This document shows positions 58,658 to 64,000 of a stretch of DNA of 64,000 nt, piece after piece. Below the pieces are notes generated by a model that was not told where the DNA came from, did not search any database, and saw only the letters and a list, made by a program, of their open reading frames with translations. Position 1 is the stretch's first letter. The number at the start of each line of letters is the position of its first letter. This stretch comes from Candidatus Nanopelagicaceae bacterium (GTDB taxonomy: Bacteria; Actinomycetota; Actinomycetes; Nanopelagicales; Nanopelagicaceae), in contig VERG01000002.1 in assembly GCA_018882885.1 (NCBI GenBank), forward strand, positions 29,431 to 93,430, given 5' to 3'. The translations under genes were made by a program, and so were the position numbers.

Positions 58658-58746
58658 TGCATGCTCCTCTAATAGTTAATCTGTGGAAATTCGAAATTTG
58701 GGCAGGGCTTGTTGAAATTACATATGCTGAAAAAAAATCAGCTAGA

Positions 58747-58830
58747 TTACTTGCAGCAGCCGCAGGAATTAGCGCGGCCAAAATCGATTACCCGGCGGCG
58801 GGTGAAGTACCACTGCGGAATCGAGAACAT
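58747..58830 (-). CDS. Cysteine-responsive leader peptide of cysK-cysE
   Basis: 27 codons from ATG 58830: MFSIPQWYF, then TRRRVIDFGR, then ANSCGCCK and stop. The TRRRxIDxxR centre is the hallmark of small leader peptides placed before sulfur-assimilation genes in actinobacteria, and leaderless poly-Cys short frames act as cysteine attenuators in mycobacteria. Three of the last five residues are Cys. Leader RNA CCGCAG (58818-58813) is complementary to CTGCGG (58765-58760), which includes the first Cys codon, so ribosome position would alter folding. It opens with TAAAAT seven bases before ATG. Confidence 0.8.
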   Translation of the reverse strand: MFSIPQWYFTRRRVIDFGRANSCGCCK

Positions 58831-58837
58831 GAGCAGA

Positions 58838-58843
58838 ATTTTA
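58838..58843 (-). promoter_or_regulatory. Predicted -10 element of the cysteine leader/cysK operon
   Basis: TAAAAT on the minus strand, seven bases, ATG at 58830. A leaderless start. A convincing -35 is not visible (TTAGCG at 17 bp). The strip 58658-58746 between leader and cysK has GCTGA-T7-TCAGC and no further gene. Confidence 0.5.
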
Positions 58844-58884
58844 ATAAGTATTTGAAAAAGCGCTAATTGCAAATTACTTGCAGA

Positions 58885-60588
58885 TTAATGCTCTTTCCAT
58901 CGTGAGGTCATCGGCAGACGACGGTCTTTGCCAAATGCGATAGCTGAGACCTTTGGTCCAGGTGGGTACTGCCTTCTCTTGTATTCGGCTTTATCGACCA
59001 TAGCGATGACCCGATCCACCAATGCTTTTTCAAAGCCTGCGGCCAAAAGTGATGTGGCATCACCGTTTTTCTCAATGTACAACTCAAGAATTTGATCCAA
59101 TAATTGATACTCGGGCAATGAGTCAGAGTCTTTTTGTCCGGGGCGTAGCTCTGCGCTGGGCTCCTTATTTATTGAGCTCGCCGGAATTGGTGGCGTCTGA
59201 CCCTGAGAGTTGGCGAGTTGGTTTCGCCACCGCGCCAATCCCCAGACATCTACTTTGAAAATATCTTTGATAGGGGCAAAACCACCAACCGCATCTCCAT
59301 AAAGTGTTGAGTAGCCGACCGCCAACTCGGATTTGTTGCCGGTCGCCAAAATTAAATGACCTTCTTGATTTGAGATACCCATTAACAATGAGCCACGCAC
59401 CCGAGCCTGAACATTCTCCTCGGCCACACCGGTTAATTGAGTAGCTGCTTTGTAGCTCTGCACAACCGGTTCTATTTCGATAACTCGATAATCAATACCT
59501 AGATTTGCCGCCAACTGCTTCGCATCAGTTAGAGAGTGTTCAGATGAATACTTGCTGGGCAAGGAGACGCCATAAACATTTTCTTTGCCGATGGCATCGA
59601 CCGCGATGGTGGCCACAAGCGCTGAGTCAATTCCTCCCGATAATCCCAGGGCCACGGATTTAAAACCATTTTTTGCTACATAATCCCTTAAGCCAGTCAC
59701 GAGCGCAGCCCAGATCTCTTCAGCCTCGGAAAGTCGCTGGGACTCCACTGCCCGTACTGCAGAAGTTTTTGTCGGTGCGGTTTGAGATTCATCAATAATC
59801 AAATCTGGTTGGCTGGTGTTTTGCGCTACTGATATATCTACCAACAACACGCTGTCTTCAAACTGCGGTGCTCGGGCCAGTAGAACCCCTTCTTTATCAA
59901 CTACGAGTGAATCCCCATCAAAAACCAGATCATCTTGGCCGCCATACATATTTACATAAACAACTGGGGCACCCAACTGTTTGGAGCGCTTTTGGACTAG
60001 AGCCAGACGCAGATCATCTTTATCTCTTTCATATGGACTGCCATTTGGCACCAATAGAATGCCGGGCTTGCGATTTACCAACTCTGAAACTGGGCCCACT
60101 TCTTGCCAAATGTCTTCGCAAATTGCGATGGCGATATCTACCCCAAGATATCTAGCGATTAGAGTTCCAGAGCCTTGAGCAAAATTTCTAAACTCATCAA
60201 ATACCCCGTAGTTAGGTAGATGACGTTTTACATACTTCCCTTTTATCTGGCCATCATGAATCAAGGCCACTGCGTTATTGGGTTTGGCGGTGCCGGAGGT
60301 GGCATCTTGATCTAGATATCCAACAATAACCAGAAGGTTGCCAGCCCCGATCCCCTTAATCTCTTTCGCTAATTCAATTACCCGCTCAATTGAGGCGGTT
60401 TGAAAAGCGGGGCGAAGCGCTAAATCCTCAACTGGGTATCCCGTTAAAACCATCTCGGGAAAAACCACTACATCAGCCTCAGCCGCGGCCGCCTTTGAAA
60501 CCGCATCAAGAATTAATTTGGCGTTGCCATGCAGATCGCCGACAACAGGGTTGACCTGAGCTAGCGCAACGCGAAGTGATGTAGGCAC
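58885..60588 (-). CDS. nadE: Glutamine-dependent NAD+ synthetase
   Basis: 567 residues. N-terminal nitrilase-like glutaminase domain: VVFPEMVLTGYP (catalytic Glu), KRHLPNYGVFDE (Lys), and CEDIWQE (Cys). C-terminal PP-loop synthetase: VALGLSGGIDSALVATIAVDAIG, and ATGNKSELAVGYSTLYGDAVGGFAPIKDIFK. It amidates deamido-NAD using glutamine. GTG start with TACTCT six bases upstream. Pathway partner of nadD at 17 kb. Confidence 0.96.
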   Translation of the reverse strand: MPTSLRVALAQVNPVVGDLHGNAKLILDAVSKAAAAEADVVVFPEMVLTGYPVEDLALRPAFQTASIERVIELAKEIKGIGAGNLLVIVGYLDQDATSGTAKPNNAVALIHDGQIKGKYVKRHLPNYGVFDEFRNFAQGSGTLIARYLGVDIAIAICEDIWQEVGPVSELVNRKPGILLVPNGSPYERDKDDLRLALVQKRSKQLGAPVVYVNMYGGQDDLVFDGDSLVVDKEGVLLARAPQFEDSVLLVDISVAQNTSQPDLIIDESQTAPTKTSAVRAVESQRLSEAEEIWAALVTGLRDYVAKNGFKSVALGLSGGIDSALVATIAVDAIGKENVYGVSLPSKYSSEHSLTDAKQLAANLGIDYRVIEIEPVVQSYKAATQLTGVAEENVQARVRGSLLMGISNQEGHLILATGNKSELAVGYSTLYGDAVGGFAPIKDIFKVDVWGLARWRNQLANSQGQTPPIPASSINKEPSAELRPGQKDSDSLPEYQLLDQILELYIEKNGDATSLLAAGFEKALVDRVIAMVDKAEYKRRQYPPGPKVSAIAFGKDRRLPMTSRWKEH

Positions 60589-60594
60589 AGTTCA

Positions 60595-60600
60595 AGAGTA
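60595..60600 (-). promoter_or_regulatory. Predicted -10 element of nadE
   Basis: TACTCT on the minus strand, TGAACT, GTG at 60588. Leaderless pattern. The divergent panB in contrast has a conventional ribosome site. Confidence 0.48.
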
Positions 60601-60660
60601 CCGATAGAGTTCGACCACATCTCCCGGGGACCGCGCCAGCGGCTTCGAGGAAAGGAATTT

Positions 60661-61455
60661 ATGGCTCGCTTTACTATCGCCGATCTTGCTGCCTGGAAAA
60701 AGGCGGGCAAGAAGTGGCCCATGCTTACCTCTTATGACGCGGTTACCGCCTCAGTGTTTGATGAGGCCGGTATACCAGTACTTCTAGTCGGCGACAGCGC
60801 CGGTAACAATTTTCTAGGCGAGGAAAACACCATCCCGGTCACGGTAGATGAGTTGATCCCATTGGCTAGGGCGGTCGTTCGCGGCTCCAAAAACGCATTA
60901 GTTGTCGCCGATTTACCCTTTGGCTCCTATGAAGTAAATCCGGAACAAGCCCTACAAACTGGAATCAGATTTCTCAAGGAGGCGAAAGCTCACGCCGTAA
61001 AACTTGAAGGTGGAGTGCGCGTTACTGAACAGATCAAGACCTTGGTCAAACATGGAGTTCCAGTTATGGGTCACTTAGGGATGACCCCGCAATCAGTTAA
61101 TGCCTTTGGTGGTTTTAAGGTTCAAGGAAGAAATGAATCGGGCGATGAGATTTTGGCCGATGCTTTGGCGCTACAAGAAGCGGGATGTTTTGCCATTGTC
61201 CTTGAGTTAGTTCCCGCCCAGTTGGCGGATCGAATTACCGCTGCTTTAAAAATCCCAACTATTGGAATTGGGGCCGGCATTGCCTGCGATGCCCAGGTTT
61301 TGGTTTGGACTGATTTGATGGGGCTAACCGAGAAGCCACCACGTTTTGCCAAGGCTTACAAAAATCTGCGCACTGAGATGATTGATGGAGTTCGTAGCTG
61401 GATGGCAGAGGTCGAAAATGGTGTCTTTCCCGGCGAAGCTCAAACCTTTCATTAA
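60661..61455 (+). CDS. panB: 3-methyl-2-oxobutanoate hydroxymethyltransferase
   Basis: 264 residues. MLTSYDAVTASVFDEAGIPVLLVGDSAGN carries metal-binding Asp residues; VADLPFGSYE, VKLEGGVRV, VMGHLGMTPQSVNAFGGFKVQGR, and GIGAGIACDAQVLVWTDLMGL are PanB strings. It adds a hydroxymethyl group to 2-oxoisovalerate for pantothenate. The same 2-oxoisovalerate feeds LeuA. A strong GAGGAAAGGA ribosome site precedes ATG. panC is not in the window. Confidence 0.96.
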   Translation: MARFTIADLAAWKKAGKKWPMLTSYDAVTASVFDEAGIPVLLVGDSAGNNFLGEENTIPVTVDELIPLARAVVRGSKNALVVADLPFGSYEVNPEQALQTGIRFLKEAKAHAVKLEGGVRVTEQIKTLVKHGVPVMGHLGMTPQSVNAFGGFKVQGRNESGDEILADALALQEAGCFAIVLELVPAQLADRITAALKIPTIGIGAGIACDAQVLVWTDLMGLTEKPPRFAKAYKNLRTEMIDGVRSWMAEVENGVFPGEAQTFH

Positions 61456-61476
61456 TAGAGGGACCTACACTTAACT

Positions 61477-62745
61477 GTGCGGCAATACGCGATTGATTTA
61501 AGCCCGCTGAAGAAGTATCGGGATTTCCGACTGCTCTGGGTGGCTGGATTCTTCTCCTATTTCGGCTCGATGATTACCTTTGTTGCCCTACCCTTTCAAA
61601 TCAAAGAGTTAACCAACTCCTATTGGGCTGTGGGTTTAATAGGTGCGGTTGAAATCATCCCCTTAATCATCTTCGGTCTTTACGGCGGGGTGCTCGCTGA
61701 TTATGTAGATCGCAAGAAAATGATTTGGCTGACGGAGTTTGGAACCTTGTTTTTCACCATTATCCTTTTGCTCAACTCCTTGCGCGATGAACCAAGCGTT
61801 ATTTTGATCTTTGTAATTGCAGCGATTTTCGCTGCCCTGAGTGGACTTAAGCGCCCTAGCCAGGATGCGATTTTGCCCCGTTTGGTAAATCATGAAGATC
61901 TACCAAGTGCCAGTGCACTAATGAGTTTGCGTTGGCAGTTCGGTGGCATTGTCGGCCCATCTGCCGGAGGAATCATCATTGCAACTCACGGTGCTGGCGC
62001 GGGTTATCTAATTGATTGCATTACCTTTGTAATTTCTCTCTCCTTGTTGTGGCAGGTGCGCAGCGTTCCGCCATTAAGTAAATCAACCCCACCATCTATA
62101 GCCGCCTTAATGGAGGGAATTCGATACGCCTATACCCGCAAGGATTTATTAGGTACCTATGTTGTCGATTTGGCGGCGATGTTTTTGGCTATGCCGATGG
62201 CGCTATTCCCATTTTGGGCCGATGCCATTGGTGCCCCTTACGCCCTGGGATTTTTCTACTCCTCGATAACTATCGGAGCGGTCATCGTTACCTTGATGAG
62301 CGGCTGGATGCGCCACTATCCGCACCACGGCAGGGCGGTTGTTTTCGGGGCTTTGGGCTGGGGCGTAGCAATTGTGGTTGCCGGTAGCTCAGACTCATTG
62401 ACGGTAGTGATCGCCTCATTGATTGTTGCCGGAGCATTTGATCAGATCAGTGCACTCTTCCGCGGATTTATCTGGAATCAATCAATACCCGATGAGTTGA
62501 GAGGTCGATTGGCGGGAATCGAGATGCTTTCCTATTTGCTCGGACCTCTTGGTGGACAGGCCAGGGCCGGTGGCATGGCCGCTTTAACATCACTTCGCAC
62601 CTCAATTGTTGGCGGTGGTTTTCTCTGTATTGGATTTGTGACAGCGATTGCAGCAGTCATGCCGAAGTTTCGTAACTATGACGTCCGGACCAATGAATTT
62701 GCGGTCCAACAGGCAAAAATCCGCCAAAATCAGGAAAAAATTTAA
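61477..62745 (+). CDS. MFS transporter (EntS/multidrug-export-like)
   Basis: 422 residues with about twelve hydrophobic helices. Loop 2-3 motif GLYGGVLADYVDRKKMIWLTEFG is the MFS motif A; FAALSGLKRPSQDAILPRLV and PDELRGRLAGIEMLSYLLGPLGGQARAG resemble the enterobactin exporter/MFS_3 group. The substrate is unknown. GTG start; TACACT five bases upstream may be a -10, but read-through from panB (21-bp gap) is also likely. Confidence 0.85.
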   Translation: MRQYAIDLSPLKKYRDFRLLWVAGFFSYFGSMITFVALPFQIKELTNSYWAVGLIGAVEIIPLIIFGLYGGVLADYVDRKKMIWLTEFGTLFFTIILLLNSLRDEPSVILIFVIAAIFAALSGLKRPSQDAILPRLVNHEDLPSASALMSLRWQFGGIVGPSAGGIIIATHGAGAGYLIDCITFVISLSLLWQVRSVPPLSKSTPPSIAALMEGIRYAYTRKDLLGTYVVDLAAMFLAMPMALFPFWADAIGAPYALGFFYSSITIGAVIVTLMSGWMRHYPHHGRAVVFGALGWGVAIVVAGSSDSLTVVIASLIVAGAFDQISALFRGFIWNQSIPDELRGRLAGIEMLSYLLGPLGGQARAGGMAALTSLRTSIVGGGFLCIGFVTAIAAVMPKFRNYDVRTNEFAVQQAKIRQNQEKI

Positions 62746-63009
62746 AAAATTTTTTATTGCTACCCCTCAGTATTTTTGGGGGCGGATCACTGATTTTTTG
62801 CCAAAAACTCAGAAAACGCGGTTTTTACGCGTGAAAATGGGCAATTTCCCCACCTCAAAAAACCCTAAATGCACATTTTTTTCAAAAAATGAATTGCGAC
62901 ACGCAGGCGGTTTTTTTACCCAAAATAGTGGAAAGTTTTCGTAATAACTGTCACGATTTGCCTTGAACAGGTTCGGTGACGGATCGAACCATTTCGAAAG
63001 GAAATCTAC
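62746..63009 (+). other. AT-rich leader region before the histone-like gene
   Basis: No gene seen in 264 bp. It is conspicuously A/T-rich with several small hairpins: ACGCG-GTTTTTA-CGCGT (62816-62832), CATTTTTT-TC-AAAAAATG (62874-62891) and GGTTCG with CGAACC (62970-62990). An A6T6 tract follows the MFS stop and may end that transcript. The last hairpin is close to the AAAGGAAA ribosome site of the next gene. Confidence 0.55.
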
Positions 63010-63228
63010 GTGGCTGCAAAGCGTCGTAAGAAAGCTGCTGCTAAGACTGCAGCACCAAAGCGTCGTCGTAAGAAAGCTGCTGCTAAGGCTGCTGCTCCAA
63101 AGCGTCGTCGTAAGAAAGCTGCTGCTAAGAAGGCAACAGCTAAGAAGGCTGCTCCAAAGAAGCGCCGCAAGAAGGCTGCTGCTAAGAAGGCTGCACCAAA
63201 GCGTCGTCGTAAGAAGGCTGCTAAGTAA
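63010..63228 (+). CDS. Histone H1-like Lys/Ala/Arg repeat protein
   Basis: 72 residues made only of Ala, Lys, Arg, Pro and Thr after the initiator. About four copies of a roughly 14-residue unit KRRRKKAAAKKAAP, with nearly identical codons (CGTCGTCGTAAGAAAGCTGC), so the repeat is visible in the DNA. It resembles the basic tails of mycobacterial HupB and bacterial H1-like proteins but has no globular domain. Probably binds DNA or RNA nonspecifically. GTG start with AAAGGAAA upstream, own terminator. Confidence 0.85.
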   Translation: MAAKRRKKAAAKTAAPKRRRKKAAAKAAAPKRRRKKAAAKKATAKKAAPKKRRKKAAAKKAAPKRRRKKAAK

Positions 63229-63248
63229 TTTAGCACCAGATTTACGGA

Positions 63249-63285
63249 AAAAGCCCGGCTGCATATGCGCCGGGCTTTTCTCTTT
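63249..63285 (+). terminator. Intrinsic terminator after the histone-like gene
   Basis: AAAAGCCCGGC (63249-63259), loop TGCATATGC, GCCGGGCTTTT (63269-63279), then CTCTTT. Perfect 11-bp stem. The flanking A-run lets it serve marR from the other side. Confidence 0.9.
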
Positions 63286-63301
63286 CTAGAACTCTACTTA
63301 A

Positions 63302-63787
63302 TTATGCCCTGTTCTCTTCCACAAATTGTTGGCGCAGCTCCTCAGTAACATGCGTGAAGATTCCGGCCAGCGCCTCTTGCTCCTTAACTGATAGTTGATC
63401 GATCAATCTCTTTCTAACACTTTCCACATGACTCGGGGCCGCAGCAACAATCGCCCTCCAGCCTTTCTCTGTCATTACCGCCCAATAACCGCGGCGATCC
63501 TCAACGCACTCTTCTCTTTTAACCCAGCCAGCCTTCTCCATAACCTTCATACGATGCGAAAGCCTGGATTTTGAAAGCATCGCCAACTCCGCCAGCTCGC
63601 TCATTCTCATTCGGCGGCCAGGGGCATCAGATAACTGCGCCATTACCTCGTAATCAGCCATAGTTAAATCATGCCCATCAAGATCGGCATCCAAAGCTTC
63701 AAGTAGTCGGCGTGAGGCGATTATGTATGAGCGCCAAGCCTTCATCTCCCTGGGGTTTAACCAGCGTGGGGCGCTCTTTTTTGCCAT
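63302..63787 (-). CDS. MarR-family transcriptional regulator
   Basis: 161 residues from ATG 63787 (AKKSAPRWLNPREMKAW); a longer frame to 63886 would cross the promoter region. MarR winged helix: LDGHDLTMADYEVMAQLSDAPGRRMRMSELAELAMLSKSRLSHRMKVMEKAGWVKREE, then the beta wing EDRRGYWAVMTEKG. Such proteins are ligand-responsive dimeric repressors. Divergent from a membrane protein gene; a near-palindrome lies midway. TACTCT six bases before ATG suggests a leaderless start. Confidence 0.9.
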   Translation of the reverse strand: MAKKSAPRWLNPREMKAWRSYIIASRRLLEALDADLDGHDLTMADYEVMAQLSDAPGRRMRMSELAELAMLSKSRLSHRMKVMEKAGWVKREECVEDRRGYWAVMTEKGWRAIVAAAPSHVESVRKRLIDQLSVKEQEALAGIFTHVTEELRQQFVEENRA

Positions 63788-63793
63788 GTGCTC

Positions 63794-63799
63794 AGAGTA
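63794..63799 (-). promoter_or_regulatory. Predicted -10 element of marR
   Basis: TACTCT on the minus strand, GAGCAC, ATG at 63787. Same hexamer and spacing as nadE, the ZIP gene and the alpha-galactosidase gene. Confidence 0.5.
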
Positions 63800-63815
63800 G
63801 AGGAAAAACCAATTA

Positions 63816-63829
63816 GTTGAAAGTTGAAC
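63816..63829. promoter_or_regulatory. Candidate MarR operator
   Basis: GTTGAAAGTTGAAC, of symmetric form GTTnAA-nn-TTnAAC. It covers the -35 position of both divergent promoters, about 28 bp from marR start and 26 bp from the next gene's start. MarR dimers often bind such TTnAA-type half sites. Confidence 0.5.
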
Positions 63830-63843
63830 AATCATAATCTCCC

Positions 63844-63849
63844 TATGCT
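63844..63849 (+). promoter_or_regulatory. Predicted -10 element of the right-edge gene
   Basis: TATGCT, six bases, GTG at 63856. Leaderless pattern, divergent to marR. Confidence 0.45.
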
Positions 63850-63855
63850 TGGGGT

Positions 63856-64000
63856 GTGAATCAAGATTTCGTCGGAGCAACTTCAAGACCTCGTCTTTGG
63901 CGCTGGGTTGCCGGCACGGTCTTCATAATCTTTACCTGGCAGGTATTGGGCTTTTTGCTCACGGTAGCGGCCGCAAAACTATTTAATTACGATGTAAATC
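63856..64000 (+). CDS. Membrane protein, N-terminus only (cut by window edge)
   Basis: 48 codons visible from GTG 63856: NQDFVGATSRPRLWRWVAGT then VFIIFTWQVLGFLLTVAAAK and LFNYDV at the edge. The hydrophobic stretch at about 17-39 is a first membrane helix. The Arg-Leu-Trp-Arg-Trp lead-in followed by a helix occurs in CPBP-type membrane proteins, but too little is visible to assign a family. Divergent from marR and probably under its control. Confidence 0.6.
   Translation, partial: MNQDFVGATSRPRLWRWVAGTVFIIFTWQVLGFLLTVAAAKLFNYDVN

Noticed and set aside
58690..58866. Plus-strand open frame ending KKR-stop between cysK and nadE, looking protein-like (Ala- and Lys-rich)
   Set aside because: It has no ATG, GTG or TTG at a usable place and is the mirror of the cysteine leader peptide on the minus strand, which has a start, a promoter and a known motif.
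62740..63009. Possible replication origin or attachment site because of AT-richness
   Set aside because: No DnaA-box cluster, no direct repeats and no integrase or dnaA/parA genes nearby.
63006..63264. Leu/Ala/Phe-rich and Ser/Leu-rich open frames opposite the histone-like gene
   Set aside because: They are direct consequences of the repeated Arg/Lys/Ala codons on the other strand.

Overview
The window looks like chromosomal core from a small-genome, relatively AT-rich actinobacterium, most likely a freshwater planktonic lineage such as Nanopelagicales (acI; Ca. Planktophila or Nanopelagicus-like). This is inferred from gene order, a lycopene-cyclase pair beside a Brp/Blh carotene dioxygenase (retinal supply for a rhodopsin), an Rv2466c-type mycothiol-associated oxidoreductase, a GlnA2-type glutamine synthetase, overlapping genes and tiny intergenic gaps. 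No mobile element, phage region, CRISPR array or rRNA was seen.

Layout. 1-23836 is almost wholly minus-strand housekeeping: etfB-etfA, iscS-mnmA-ligA, a 52-residue membrane peptide, nadD-rsfS-phosphatase, tRNA-Ala, an SDR, leuS-comEA-comEC-holA, then rpsT-lepA-hemW-doxX-hrcA-dnaJ-rsmE-HIT-phoH-ybeY. 23.9-29.6 kb holds glgX, a SIMPL-domain protein, cspA, an M23 peptidase, and the divergent retinal/carotene genes blh and crtYc-crtYd, then tRNA-Met. 29.7-36 kb carries a ferric-type ABC importer followed by a three-helix membrane protein, a stand-alone protein resembling a DnaX C-terminal domain, and a secreted GH25 lysozyme. 35.9-43.5 kb is carbon uptake and use: glpD<>glpK and galA<>galT-galK. 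43.5-50.1 kb is ACT protein, tRNA-Asn, dgt-dnaG, and glyS-dusB-ydcF. 50.2-51.5 kb is a ZIP transporter plus Fur-family regulator under a perfect Zur-like box. 51.5-60.6 kb contains recO-uppS-dsbA-like, leuA with a leucine attenuator, glnA with a GlnR-like box, cysK-cysE with a cysteine leader peptide, and nadE. The right end has panB, an MFS exporter, a Lys/Ala/Arg-repeat histone-like protein, and marR divergent from a membrane protein cut by the window edge.

The most interesting material is regulatory. Two leader peptides too short for ordinary gene calling sit in front of amino-acid operons: a 21-residue peptide with six Leu codons upstream of leuA, ending inside a terminator/alternative-pairing structure, and a 27-residue peptide with a TRRR-x-ID motif and a Cys-Gly-Cys-Cys end upstream of cysK-cysE. 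Both appear leaderless. About fifteen genes here show a TANNNT hexamer 5-7 bases before the start codon, suggesting widespread leaderless transcription. In two divergent pairs (glpD/glpK and galA/galT) the start codons are about 20 bp apart and the two -10 hexamers lie on the same base pairs in opposite directions. Convergent genes mostly abut or overlap without terminators. All functional and regulatory statements are from reading the sequence and family knowledge; no database search or structure prediction was run.
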